Source: CAVVSQ01 sp963848825
Lineage (GTDB): Bacteria > Planctomycetota > Planctomycetia > Gemmatales > Gemmataceae
Direction of reading: 5' to 3'
Assembly: GCA_963848825.1 (NCBI GenBank)
Contig: CAWKFA010000015.1
Coordinates: 558,001 to 622,000, forward strand
DNA: 64,000 nt
Position numbers and translations under genes: made by a program. The stretch's first letter is position 1; each line of letters begins with the position of its first letter. The notes beneath the pieces were generated by a model. It ran no database searches. It was given only the letters and a program-made list of their open reading frames with translations, and was not told the DNA's origin. Below, one piece after another: positions 1 through 9,207 of the stretch.

Positions 1-250
1 TTGACTTGGTTTCAAAGCTTGCGGGAGCCAAAGGTCCAGGCGCGGGGATTTCCGGCGGCGTGACAGGGGGTGGCGACGGCAAACGACTGACCGTACGCGG
101 CGGCGGTTCGCTTTCTTCGAAGTTTCCGGGGGGCCTGACGGGCGCGGGTGGCCAGGGTAGGCGCGGGTCTTGGCCGCGAACCCCGAAGTAGGCACCGAGG
201 ACGCCGATCCCAAGGACCAACATCACAATAGTAAGCCTGGCGTGCCGCAC
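1..250 (-). CDS. Membrane-anchored proline-rich protein (partial)
   Basis: This reading frame runs off the left edge of the window, so only the N-terminal 83 or so residues are visible. I chose the GTG at 250-248 because a GGGGAGA ribosome-binding site lies eight bases upstream and an in-frame stop lies just before it. The protein begins MRHARLTIVML, continues with a hydrophobic segment (about residues 6-23, rich in L, V, G and I) that can serve as an uncleaved membrane anchor or signal peptide, and then becomes rich in proline, as in PWPPAPVRPP and PPPVTPPEIPAPGP. I recognise no domain. Such Pro-rich linkers after one membrane helix are common in planctomycete envelope proteins. It is transcribed away from smpB. 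Confidence 0.45.
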   Translation of the reverse strand, partial: MRHARLTIVMLVLGIGVLGAYFGVRGQDPRLPWPPAPVRPPGNFEESEPPPRTVSRLPSPPPVTPPEIPAPGPLAPASFETKS

Positions 251-601
251 AACCCCGTTCTCCCCGAGTAGTCCGTACCACCCTTATTCAATCTGGATCG
301 CATCCGCGACGTGGCGCCAAACTGGCCCCCAGACTGCTAGGTTTACCCTCTTTGGGCAACCGCCCCCATTGCTGCCTAAATAACGGAATGGCGGACTATA
401 TCTCTGTTCTTGTATCTGTCAATGCGAAGGACGGACTTTACGGATTTTGCCGTGTGGAGGGTGGTTTCCTTGTCCAAAGGCAAACGGTCCCTTAACATGA
501 CAAGCAGGCGTAATTCGTGGGCTAGGCGAATCGGCTCGACTTTTTCATGATGATTCAGTGTCCGCGGACAGCCCGCCTGGAAAGATATCGCCGGGAGAGT
601 T
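251..601. other. Intergenic region between divergent genes
   Basis: About 350 bases separate the leftmost minus-strand gene from smpB. I see no convincing ORF, tRNA or tmRNA here. The smpB ribosome-binding site, GGGAGAG, lies at 593-599. No promoter with two good hexamers stood out. Confidence 0.4.
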
Positions 602-607
602 TTGCCA

Positions 608-1090
608 GTGGCGCAGCCCAAAAAATCAAAAGACCCCGATGAAGACATCAAGATCGTCTGCCGGAACAAACGCGCGCTGCATGAATACAACCTGTACGAC
701 GCCATGGAGTGCGGCATCGTGCTGACCGGCACGGAAGTCAAAAGCTTGCGAGATGGGACGGCCAATCTGGAGGACGCCTATGCCAAGATCGTGAGCGGCG
801 AACTTTGGCTGATTGGCAGCGACATCCCCGAGTATTCCATGGGGAATCGGCTCAACCACAAGCCGAAGCGGCAGCGTAAGTTGCTGCTGCATCGCCGGGA
901 GATCGCCAAGTTCGCGGGCAAGGCGTCGGAGCGCGGCTACACGCTCGTGCCGCTCAAGCTTTATTTTAAGGGGGGGCGAGCCAAGGTGGAGGTAGCTGTG
1001 GCGCGCGGCAAACAATTCCACGATAAGCGCCACGACCTGAAAAAGGCCGACGCCGAACGCGAAATCCGGCGAGCCATGAAGGATCGCTAG
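608..1090 (+). CDS. smpB: SsrA-binding protein SmpB
   Basis: SmpB binds tmRNA and delivers it to stalled ribosomes for trans-translation. The product of about 160 residues shows the family landmarks in order: NKRALHEY near the N-terminus, GIVLTGTEVKSLR, the motif GELWLIGSDIPEY where most relatives have a helix of similar shape, the basic stretch RQRKLLLHRREI, then GYTLVPLKLYF and VEVAVARGKQFHDKR with the basic C-terminal tail that enters the ribosomal mRNA channel. Length fits the family. Two starts are possible: TTG at 602 is only two bases from the GGGAGAG ribosome-binding site, GTG at 608 is eight bases away, so I prefer GTG. No ssrA gene was seen in the window. The frame is intact. Confidence 0.96.
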   Translation: MAQPKKSKDPDEDIKIVCRNKRALHEYNLYDAMECGIVLTGTEVKSLRDGTANLEDAYAKIVSGELWLIGSDIPEYSMGNRLNHKPKRQRKLLLHRREIAKFAGKASERGYTLVPLKLYFKGGRAKVEVAVARGKQFHDKRHDLKKADAEREIRRAMKDR

Positions 1091-1116
1091 AACAGTCGCC
1101 TGTTCAGGGCGATCCT
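1080..1116 (+). terminator. Two-tier hairpin over the smpB stop codon
   Basis: An outer stem AGGATCGC / GCGATCCT (1080-1087 with 1109-1116) encloses an inner stem GAACAG / CTGTTC (1090-1095 with 1100-1105). The structure begins inside the last smpB codons and includes the stop. No U-tract follows, so it may stabilise the mRNA 3' end or act as a weak terminator instead of being a canonical intrinsic terminator. Confidence 0.45.
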
Positions 1117-1182
1117 GATGTGTGATTTTCACCTCATTTATCCAGTCACTCGCTATTGTTCCAATCCGGGAAACCCGTTTAA

Positions 1183-2217
1183 ATGCCGGGCATGCGCATT
1201 CTCGGCCTCTATCAACATCCCGAGCACGTCTGTTTTCGCTACCGGTTAAAGGCGTTTCGCGCTCATTTGGTGAATGCGGGACATGTCGTTCACTTTCGCG
1301 GCTGGCCACGCTGGTGGCTGCTCGAAAATCAATTCATTCAGGACCTTCACGCAGCGGACCTCGTGATCATTCAGCGCCGCCTGCTTTCCCCCTGGCAACT
1401 CCAGCGGGTGCGCCAGGCCGCTCGCTTGTTGGCTTTCGATTTCGACGACGCCGTTTTCGTGCGCGATTCGTATTCATCGCGGGGCCTCGACTGTGAACTG
1501 CGCCGTGTGGGATTTGCCCGCATGGTGGCCGCCGCGGACATTGTGGTCGCCGGCAACGAGTTTTTGCGCGAACAGGCGCTGGAATGGACCAGCCCGGAAC
1601 GCGTCTGCATGGTGCCGACATGCGTTAATCCCGATACCTATGCGTGCGCGGACCATGCCCCGGATAATGCAACGACTCAACTTGTTTGGATAGGCTCTGC
1701 CAGCACTTTGCGTGGTTTGGAGAAAATAGGCGACTGGCTCGAAGTCGCCGGGCAGAACATAACCGGACTGAATTTGAAGATCATCTGCGACCGATCATTG
1801 AGACTACGGCAGTTGCCAATCTGCTTTTGCCCCTGGACCCGGGCCACGGAAGCAACCGATTTGGCGGGTGCCGATATCGGCATTAGCTGGTTGCCGAGCG
1901 ACACCTGGAGCGAAGGGAAGTGCGGTCTCAAGATCCTTCAGTACATGGCCGCCGGCTTGCCCGTGGTGGCCAATTCCGTGGGCGTGCAGGCCGAGCTGGT
2001 TCGCCACGGTGAGACCGGCTTGCTCGCGGACACCAGGGAGGAGTGGCAGGCGGCCTTGCGCTTGCTCGCGGGCGACCCGCAACTTCGCAAACGCATGGGG
2101 ACCAAGGGCCGCAGCCTGGTGGAAAGAGCTTATCACGTAAAACAAGGGGCGGGCGCATGGTTGGAAATACTCAAAACGTTTTGCCACACCCCCGTGGCGG
2201 CCTTACCCCAATATTGA
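1183..2217 (+). CDS. Glycosyltransferase, GT4-like (group 1)
   Basis: A 344-residue protein with the two-lobe GT-B layout. The N-terminal lobe starts with RILGLYQHPEHVCFRYR and includes DLVIIQRRLLSP. The C-terminal lobe has LVWIGSAST, then EGKCGLKILQYMAAGLPVVA, the equivalent of the E-x7-E nucleotide-sugar binding loop of GT4 enzymes, followed by GETGLLADT. These enzymes move a sugar from a nucleotide donor to a lipid or glycan acceptor at the inner face of the membrane. Donor and acceptor cannot be told from sequence. The next gene, a tandem LPS-type kinase 40 bases downstream on the same strand, suggests cell-envelope glycan or lipopolysaccharide core assembly. ATG 1183 is used; ATG 1192 is also possible. 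The frame is intact. Confidence 0.85.
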   Translation: MPGMRILGLYQHPEHVCFRYRLKAFRAHLVNAGHVVHFRGWPRWWLLENQFIQDLHAADLVIIQRRLLSPWQLQRVRQAARLLAFDFDDAVFVRDSYSSRGLDCELRRVGFARMVAAADIVVAGNEFLREQALEWTSPERVCMVPTCVNPDTYACADHAPDNATTQLVWIGSASTLRGLEKIGDWLEVAGQNITGLNLKIICDRSLRLRQLPICFCPWTRATEATDLAGADIGISWLPSDTWSEGKCGLKILQYMAAGLPVVANSVGVQAELVRHGETGLLADTREEWQAALRLLAGDPQLRKRMGTKGRSLVERAYHVKQGAGAWLEILKTFCHTPVAALPQY

Positions 2218-2257
2218 TACGTCCGGCGCCGCTGGTCAAAGTGTCGGCCGGGGGGTT

Positions 2258-3992
2258 TTGCTGGTGGATCGCGCCGAGCACCGTGACGAACTGCTGGGAC
2301 CGGATGGCCTCCGCCTGGAAGAATGGCTGCAAGCAGGACAGGCCCGCGTCGTCAAAAAGGGCCCGCATCGCATTGTTTATCGTGTCGAGCTCCCCAATCT
2401 TTGCTTCTTCGTCAAACGCAATTTGGTGACGGACCGCTGGTCGCAGGCGCGACGTTTGCTCAGGCCCAGCAAGGCGCGCATGGAATACGAGCGCGCACGC
2501 GGCGTGGCCGAGCGGGTTTTCCAACTTACCAGCCGCTGGCCCTGGGGGAGCAAACCATCTTCAGCGGCTCCGGCGAAAGTATTCTTATCACGCATGCGCT
2601 CGGCGATACGCAAGAACTGCATACTTTTGCCATCAACCGCCTGGCCCGTATGCCGAATGCTCGCCAGGCCCGGCTGCGGCAGCGCTTGGCCCAGGAGCTG
2701 GGCAATCTGGTGGCACGGCTGCACGATGCGGGCATTCGCCATGACGATATCCATCCCGCCAACATCCTCGTGCGTCTGGAGGAAAACGACGAGCTCTCGT
2801 TGTTTTTAATCGACCTCAACGCGGTGCATTTGGGCATGGCGCTTTCCTGGCACCAAAGTCGGCAGAACCTCGTCATCCTGAACCGTTGGTTCGTGCTGCG
2901 CGCCAGTCGCAGCGATCGCTATCGTTTCTGGATGGCCTATCGCCGCCAGCGTCAAAAGGGTAAAGGCTGCGCGCCCTGGCATCGCGTGAAGCGCTCGACC
3001 TCGCGGACGAGGTCGAAATTCATACGTTGGCGTCCAATTTGAAATTCTGGAAGCGGCGCGACAGGCGCTGCCTCAAGAACAATCGCTACTATTGCCGCGT
3101 CGCCTCCGCGGGTGTCGTCGGCCATGCGGTCGTGGATCTCGACCCTACCTTGTTGGCGTCGCTCCAGGCCGACCCGGACGGGCCCTTCCGCCAGCCCGGC
3201 GTGAATCACCTCAAAGACTCGCCGACGTCGACCGTCATCGAATTGAACGTGGTCATCGACGGCCAGCCGCGCACCATGATTTACAAGCGTTTCCAGGTTT
3301 CTTCCTGGCGGGACCCGCTGACTACTCTCTTTCGCCGTCCCCCCGCTCTGCGCTCCTGGATTCAAGGCCAGGGTTTTCGCGAGCGTGGCTTGCCAACCGC
3401 CCGGCCGCTGGCTGTCCTGCATCGCCAAAGTCATGGGTTCTACCGCGAAGGCTACTTGCTTACGGAAAAGATCGAGAATGCGCAGGACCTTCACGGCTTT
3501 CTTGCGGACCTGGACGGGCGGCCCGCTTCGTGCAAGCTCGCGATGTTGCGGGGCCAGATCGCTCAGGTCGCCACGGTCCTGCGCGAACTGCATCGGCGGC
3601 ACCTTTCGCACCGCGACCTCAAGGCGGCAAATGTACTGGTGAGCCGTGATAGCACCACCTTTTTTTCCCCGTTTTCCAACCTCGCCTGGACGACCAGCAC
3701 GCCCAGCCTTTTGCCTATATTCGCTACCTCGGTCTGGCTTATCGACCTTGTCGGCGTGCGCCGTTACCGCTGGTTATCCCGGTCGCGGAAGATCCAAAAC
3801 TTGTCGCGCCTTAATGCCAGCTTCCAGTCCAAGGGGAGCCTTACGCTGACTGACCGGTTGCGCTTCCTACGCACTTATCTCCGCTGGAGCCTACATGGCA
3901 AGCGGGAATGGAAGGCTTTGTGGAAAGCGATCGACCGGGCAACCCAGGAAAAAATCAGCCGCAATCATAAACGGGGCAGACCCCTGGCATGA
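2258..3992 (+). CDS. Tandem-domain lipopolysaccharide kinase-like protein (frameshifted)
   Basis: Two kinase-fold domains of the InaA/WaaP (LPS core kinase) type can be read in one stretch if two frameshifts are corrected. Domain 1 (about 2258-2960) has the catalytic loop HDDIHPANIL followed by LIDLNAVH. Domain 2 (about 2960-3992) has HRDLKAANVL followed by WLIDLVGVR. The frame changes near 2517, at a TTTT run between GVAERVF and PTYQPLAL, and near 2960, between RRQRQKGK and LRALASREALDLADEV. No clean second start with a ribosome-binding site exists at the domain boundary, so a single two-domain protein of about 577 residues is likelier than two genes. The start is TTG 2258 or GTG 2264. Family members phosphorylate heptose or Kdo in the LPS core. 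With the glycosyltransferase just upstream it probably decorates an envelope glycolipid. Substrate unknown. Confidence 0.7.
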
Positions 3993-4064
3993 GTCGCCGA
4001 AGTCGGCCTTGTAAGTTCCCACCGCCCTGTTTACCATCTCGCCCTCTGTCCAAGCGAGGTGTTC

Positions 4065-4914
4065 ATGAACGGGCTGGTGCCGAGACGCTTGATGCTTGCC
4101 CTGGCCGGCCTTGGCCTCGCCGCCGGCTGCAATGTCTTGCCTTTGACGCCCACCGGGCCCAACCCGGCACTGCCAGACACCGTTCTCGGCGCCCCCGGCA
4201 AGTTCTCATTTCGTGTCTCCCAGTTTGTCTTCTTGTCTGATTTTGAAGTACGCAAGAATTTGCCCATCTTTCGCGAACTGGCCAATCTCCGCGAACAGAT
4301 CTATAAGGAGCTGGAACTTCCCGGCTCCAATACGGTCGTCCAGGTCTTTCTTTTCGAAGATAAAGAGCACTACGAACGCTTCATGCAGCTCAAACACCCC
4401 GACTTGCCGAAACGGCGCGTTTTTCGTGGCTCAGCCGCGACGCCTCGGCGGCACCGAGGATTTGCTGGTCTACACCTACTGGGGCGAACGCATTCAACAA
4501 GACCTGCGTCACGAGTTGACTCACGCGCTGCTTCATTGCGTCCTCAAGGACGTGCCGCTCTGGCTCGACGAAGGCCTGGCGGAATTCTTTGAAGTTGCCT
4601 CCGGTTGGAATGGCGTCAATGTACAGCATGTCGAGCAATTACGCGGTAAAACCAAGTTCGATCTGGACCGGCTCGAGCAACTGACCGACGTGCAACAAAT
4701 GAACCCCGCCGAATACCGCGAAGCCTGGGCCTGGACGCACCTGATGTTGCGCGGCACGCCCCAGGCCCATCAGGCACTGGTCACTTATCTCCAGGACCTG
4801 CGCAACAATGCCCATCCCGGTCCCTTGCGGCCGCGTCTGGAGAAAACGGCCCTCAGCCTGGATGCAGCCCTCGAACGCCATCTGGCCAGCCTCAACAAAT
4901 CCCATCCCAACTAG
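4065..4914 (+). CDS. Lipoprotein with gluzincin-type metallopeptidase domain (frameshifted)
   Basis: ATG 4065 follows a GAGG ribosome-binding site and opens a lipoprotein signal peptide ending in the lipobox LAAGC (Cys at residue 22). The mature part continues through RKNLPIFRELANL and VVQVFLFEDKEHYERF, then a frameshift near 4430 leads into GGTEDLLVYTYWGERIQQDL. The zinc-binding helix is RHELTHALLH (HExxH), and a second helix WLDEGLAEFFE supplies the Glu ligand, the HExxH...E arrangement of gluzincins. It resembles the DUF1570-type peptidases common in planctomycetes. Length is about 283 residues. It is probably anchored in a membrane facing the periplasm. Substrate unknown; no peptidase activity can be proved from sequence. 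Confidence 0.7.
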
Positions 4915-5029
4915 TTCTGGGCGACATGCCGTTTCAGCTCGGGCTTTGGCCACCTGATCGGTGTAGAGCTTGTGCGCGGACTAAAGCCCACCCTACGACC
5001 CGTGGTTACTTTCCGTTAGAATTGAAGTT

Positions 5030-5767
5030 ATGAAGCTCCTCGTCACTGCCGGCAATACGCGGGTCCTGCTCGATCAGGTGCGCTGCCTCACGAATGTTTT
5101 CACGGGCCGAACCGGCACTGCGATCGCCCTGGAGGCTTACCGGCGTGGACACCAGGTGACGCTGCTCACCTCGCACCCCGAGGTCGTCAACCAACTGCCG
5201 CGCGAATACGATCTCGGCGCGGACCGCTGGCGCCTGGCGACGTACGCCACGTTTGAAGATCTGCAAAACTTTATGGCGACGCAGCTTGCCGACGTCAGCT
5301 ATGACGGCGTCATTCACTCTGCCGCGGTAAGTGACTATTTGTTCGGCGGCGTTTACGCGCCGGCTCCCGGGACACGTTTCGACGACAAAAACCATGTATG
5401 GCGCGTGGGCCCCGGATCCTTTCCCACCCTCGAGGATCGTTCCGCGCCGAAGATAAAAAGTACCGAGCGCGATTTATGGGTGCGCTTGTGCCGGGCACCG
5501 AAGTTAATCGACAGGGTCCGCTCGGACTGGGGCTTTCGCGGCACGCTGGTCAAATTCAAGCTGGAAGTCGGCATTGGCGAGGAGGAACTGCGCCGCATCG
5601 CGGAAGAGTCACGGCTGCAGTCGCAGGCGAACTTGATGGTGGCGAACACGCTGGAGGGCATGGCCTCGTGGGCATTGGTCGGTCCATCGGCTGAAGGCTA
5701 CGCCAAGATCGCTCGTGCCGATTTGCCGGCGCGGCTTTTGGACGCTGTTGAAGGCGTCACGAGGTAA
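5030..5767 (+). CDS. coaB: Phosphopantothenate-cysteine ligase (CoaB), stand-alone
   Basis: The product joins cysteine to 4'-phosphopantothenate in coenzyme A synthesis. The 245-residue protein begins KLLVTAGNTRVLLDQVRCLTN, matching the CoaB opening ITAGPTREPLDPVR..SN, followed by FTGRTGTAIALEAYRRGHQVTLL, the nucleotide-binding loop. Later come YDGVIHSAAVSDY, KIKS (the region of the conserved CoaB lysine) and ANLMVANTLEG. Most bacteria fuse this domain to the C-terminus of the decarboxylase CoaC. Here it is a separate gene lying before coaC, which starts seven bases after its stop. The frame is intact. Confidence 0.88.
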   Translation: MKLLVTAGNTRVLLDQVRCLTNVFTGRTGTAIALEAYRRGHQVTLLTSHPEVVNQLPREYDLGADRWRLATYATFEDLQNFMATQLADVSYDGVIHSAAVSDYLFGGVYAPAPGTRFDDKNHVWRVGPGSFPTLEDRSAPKIKSTERDLWVRLCRAPKLIDRVRSDWGFRGTLVKFKLEVGIGEEELRRIAEESRLQSQANLMVANTLEGMASWALVGPSAEGYAKIARADLPARLLDAVEGVTR

Positions 5768-5774
5768 GAACCAG

Positions 5775-6402
5775 ATGGCGAATATACTCCTGGGCGTCAC
5801 CGGTTCCGTGGCCGCCATACATACGCCGATACTCTATGAGGAGCTTCGCCACGCCGGCCATGCGGTAAAAATTGTTGCGACGCGGGCGGCCCAGTATTTC
5901 TTTGACGCCAACAGGATTGATGGCCTGAACGAAGGGCGGAACCGCGACGCAGTGATCCTGGATGAGGATGAATGGCCCGGCCACGACCACGGCAGGCGCG
6001 ATCGAGCGCGGGGACTTGGTTGTGCATATCGAATTGCGTCGCTGGGCCGACCTCCTGTTGGTGGCCCCGCTCGATGCCAATACCCTGGCGAAATTGGCCG
6101 GCGGCCTGTGCGACAATTGCCTGACGTGCGTCTGGCGTGCGTGGGAGCCTGTGCGCCCGGTCATCCTGGCGCCGGCCATGAACACCCTGATGTGGCAAAA
6201 TCCTTTTACCGGCCGCCATCTCAGCCAACTTGCGGAAATGAACGCTCACGGCTTTCGTATCAAGATCGTGCCTCCCGCCGTCAAGAAATTGGCATGCGAC
6301 GATTTTGGCGTGGGGGCCATGGCGGAGCGGCCGGAAATCATGGCAGCCGTCGCCATTAGTTTGCGTGAAGCGGAAGTGGGCGGCGCCGGCGCATCACCCT
6401 AA
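5775..6402 (+). CDS. coaC: Phosphopantothenoylcysteine decarboxylase (CoaC), frameshifted
   Basis: An HFCD-family flavoprotein that decarboxylates 4'-phosphopantothenoylcysteine, the step after CoaB. The N-terminus ANILLGVTGSVAAI is the FMN-binding strand and loop. The active-site segment VHIELRRWADLLLVAPLDAN contains the catalytic His (equivalent to His75 of E. coli Dfp), followed by TLAKLAGGLCDNCLT. The substrate-binding motif PAMNTLMW matches PxMNxxMW. Between the two halves the frame changes once, around 5975-6005, between DEDEWPG and GDLVVHIEL. ATG 5775 follows an AGG-containing site overlapping the end of coaB, so the two are probably co-translated. The 3' end overlaps the convergent serA gene by nine bases. 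Length is about 208 residues. Confidence 0.85.
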
Positions 6403-8015
6403 CCATGGCGGCATTTGCCCCACTGGCGGCAACTGAACGACGCTCAGGCTGGTGATCTTCTCGTGGGCCCGTACTTCGTCGAGCGCTTCTTGCGGGGGCG
6501 GCGAATCAAGGCTCAAGACGGCAATGGCTTCCCCGCCCGGCAGTTGGCGGCCAACAGTCATCTGCGCGATATTCACTTTATGTTTGCCGAAAATGGTCCC
6601 GATAAACCCGATCAGTCCGGGCACGTCGCGGTGCGTGAAGATCAACATGGTGCCATCCATGATCGCGTCTAAATGGTAGGGCCCGAGCTGAACCAGGCGC
6701 AGGTATTGGTTGCCGAAAAGGGTGGAGGCGGCCGTATAGCTTTTCTTTTCGGTAAAGACTTCCGCCTTGATAAGCGTGCCGAAATCGCCCTTTTTGGTGT
6801 TGGTTTCCTCACTGATTTCAATGCCGCGCTCCCGGGCCAAAAGCTCGGCGTTGACGATGTTCACGTTTTGGTCGAGGCGATATTCGAGCAGGCCAGCGGT
6901 GAAGGCAGCGGTGATGAGGCGCGTGCCGCTGCCGCGCCACTTCGCCGCGGTAGGTGAGCTGCGCCTTGCGTATCGCCCCGTGACACATCTGCGCATGCAA
7001 GAGACCGAGGCGGCGGGCCATGTCCACGTACAGGCGCACTTCTTGCATCTCGGCGCGGTCGACGGCGGCCATGTTGACGGCAAAGCCAATGGCCCCCTTG
7101 GTCAGATAATCGATAAGAAGCTGGGCAGCTTCGAGCGAGACCGACTCTTGGGCCTCGGTTGTCGAGGCACCAAGGTGCGGCGTCACGACCACGTTGGGTA
7201 GGCTCAGGAGTGGATGGTCCGGTGCTGGGGGTTCTTGCACGAAAACGTCCAGTGCGGCGCCGGCAAGGTGGCCCGATTTGAGCGCGTCGAACAGGGCCTC
7301 TTCGTTGACGATGCCTCCGCGTGGCGCAGTTGAGTATCCGGCCCCCCTTCTTCATGAGGGCAATCTCCTTGGCGCCGATGAGGTTCGTCGTTTCCGCCGT
7401 GAGCGGGGTGTGCACGGTCAGGAAATCGGCGCGGGCCAGGAGCGTGACCAGGTCTTGGGCCGCTTCGATGCCGAGCTGCGCGGCCCGTTCAGGCGCCAGG
7501 AAGGGATCGAAGCCGATAACTTTCATGTCCAGGCCCGCGGCCCGTCTCGCCACTTCCCGTCCGATGCGTCCCAGGCCGACCACGCCGAGAGTTTTGCCGG
7601 CGAGCTGCGTGCCGACGAACTTCGGGCGTTCCCATTTTTTGGCGTGCAGGCTTTGGTCGGCCGTGGGAATATGACGTGCCAGGGCCATCATCATCGCGAC
7701 CGTATGCTCAGCGGTGCTGACGGTATTGCCGCCGGGCGTGTTCATGACAATGATGCCCTTGCGCGTGGCGGCGGCGACATCGATATTGTCCACTCCCACC
7801 CCGGCACGAACGATGGCGCGCAACTTTCCTGGCTTCTCCAAAAGGTCCGCGGTCACTTTGGTCTCGCTGCGCACCACCATGCCGTCAGCCGCCTGAAGTG
7901 CTTCGCGCAAGGCCTCGTCCTTGAGCCCCGGCCGGGCGTCTACTTCCAGGCCGGACTGCTTCAGAAGTTCCACGCCATTGGGGCCAAGTTTGTCGCTGAT
8001 GAATACACGGGGCAT
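6394..8015 (-). CDS. serA: D-3-phosphoglycerate dehydrogenase (frameshifted)
   Basis: The first enzyme of the phosphorylated serine pathway, oxidising 3-phosphoglycerate with NAD+. In order: N-terminal PRVFISDKLGPNGVELL; substrate-domain RAGVGVDNIDVAAATRKGI; Rossmann motif GVVGLGRIGREVA; TVHTPLTAETTNLI; NVVVTPHLGASTTEAQ with the catalytic His; then the intervening domain (FAVNMAAVDRAEM, LTYRGEVA) and a C-terminal ACT domain (LIFTHRDVPGLIGFIGTIFG). This is the long form of about 540 residues in which the ACT domain senses serine. Frame changes are needed near 7320 (after GGRILNCATR) and near 6940 (before RLITAAFTAGL). ATG 8015 follows AGGTGGA; an in-frame GTG lies at 8024. It starts 40 bases after the aminotransferase gene, so the two likely form an operon. 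Confidence 0.93.
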
Positions 8016-8055
8016 TGGTTCCACCTGGAGATAAAAGCGTTTTGAGGGCCCATTT

Positions 8056-9207
8056 TCAGGGCTGTGATGCGAATACTTGTTGCGCGGCCGCGAGCCCCTG
8101 GCCCAGGACGAGCGGATGGCCCAGCGAATTCAGCACCAGCTCCACGCCGGCAAGCGCTGCCATGATGTCGAATTGGTCGATGTAGCCAAGGTGCCCAAGG
8201 CGAAAGATCTTACCCTTGAGGACGGCCTGTCCGTTTGCGAGTTTAAGGCCGTAGCGCTGTTCCAGTTGGCTGAGGAGCTGGCTGCTGTCGATGCGCGGCG
8301 GCGCCTTGACGACCGTGAGGGCGTTGTTGGGGGGCTTGGGAAAGATCTCCAGCCCCATCGCTTCGAAGCCGGCACGGGCCGCCCTGGCATGCAGCGCCTG
8401 GCGCTTCCAGATGTTTTCCATGCCCTCGGCCAATATTTTTTTCAGACTCACGAGCAAGGCGCGGAGCAAGGTGTGGGCCTGCGTGTAGGGCGTATCGTTG
8501 TTCGCCAGCTCGGTGCGCGCTTTTTTCAGGTCGAAATAAAAGGTCCGCGCCTGTTTATTGTTGTCAATCGCTTGCCAGGCCTTGGCGCTCACGGACAGGA
8601 ATGCCAGGCCGGGCGGCAACATCAGGGCCTTTTGAGAGCCCGTGCAGCAGATGTCCACACTCCAGGCATCCGTCCGGCATTCCATGGCTACCAGACCGCT
8701 GATGGCGTCCACGAGCAGGATGGCCGGCGTCCGCGCCACCATGGCGCCGAACGCTTCGATGTCATGCTTGACACCGGTCGAAGTTTCGCTGAGGGTGGAA
8801 CAGACGGCCACGGCATCGGCATGCTGGGCCAACGCACGCTGTAACTGTTCGGGACGCACCGCCTCGCCGTACGGCGCGCTTACCACAATGGGCTCGATGC
8901 CGAATGCCTGGCAGATTTTGATCCAGCGTTCGCCGAAACGGCCCGCGCTCAGACAGATTACCTTGCTGCCGGGCGGCACCGCGTTGACAATGGCCGCTTC
9001 CAGAGCGCCCGTACCTGACGATGTCAGCGGAATGACGGGGCCGGCTGTACAGAAGACCGTCCGCAAGGCGGCGACGATCTCGCCCAGCATTTCACGAAAC
9101 TCGGGCGTGCGGTGATAGGGTACGGGCCTGGCCAGCTCCAGCAGCGTTTCTTCCGGAACTGGAGTTGGGCCGGGCGTCAACAGGCGGTATTTCATGTTCA
9201 TGGTCAT
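8056..9207 (-). CDS. Class V aminotransferase, serine-pyruvate/alanine-glyoxylate type
   Basis: A 383-residue PLP enzyme of fold type I. The N-terminus LLTPGPTPVPEETL is typical of the alanine-glyoxylate/serine-pyruvate group. LTSSGTGALEAAIVN binds the PLP phosphate, LLVDAISGLVAME contains the Asp that pairs with the pyridine nitrogen, and the Schiff-base lysine is in GSQKALMLPPGLAF. Members transfer amino groups among serine, alanine, glyoxylate, pyruvate and, in some lineages, phosphoserine. Placement directly before serA, and no serC in the window, suggest it may supply the transaminase step of serine synthesis here; that is inference. Its ATG overlaps the preceding gene's stop (TAATG), suggesting translational coupling. 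In-frame ATGs at 9201 and 9195 are alternatives. The frame is intact. Confidence 0.85.
   Translation of the reverse strand: MTMNMKYRLLTPGPTPVPEETLLELARPVPYHRTPEFREMLGEIVAALRTVFCTAGPVIPLTSSGTGALEAAIVNAVPPGSKVICLSAGRFGERWIKICQAFGIEPIVVSAPYGEAVRPEQLQRALAQHADAVAVCSTLSETSTGVKHDIEAFGAMVARTPAILLVDAISGLVAMECRTDAWSVDICCTGSQKALMLPPGLAFLSVSAKAWQAIDNNKQARTFYFDLKKARTELANNDTPYTQAHTLLRALLVSLKKILAEGMENIWKRQALHARAARAGFEAMGLEIFPKPPNNALTVVKAPPRIDSSQLLSQLEQRYGLKLANGQAVLKGKIFRLGHLGYIDQFDIMAALAGVELVLNSLGHPLVLGQGLAAAQQVFASQP

Noticed and set aside
626..1309. Long minus-strand open frame of 227 codons over smpB
   Set aside because: It is antisense to a well-conserved gene; high GC leaves the opposite frames open.
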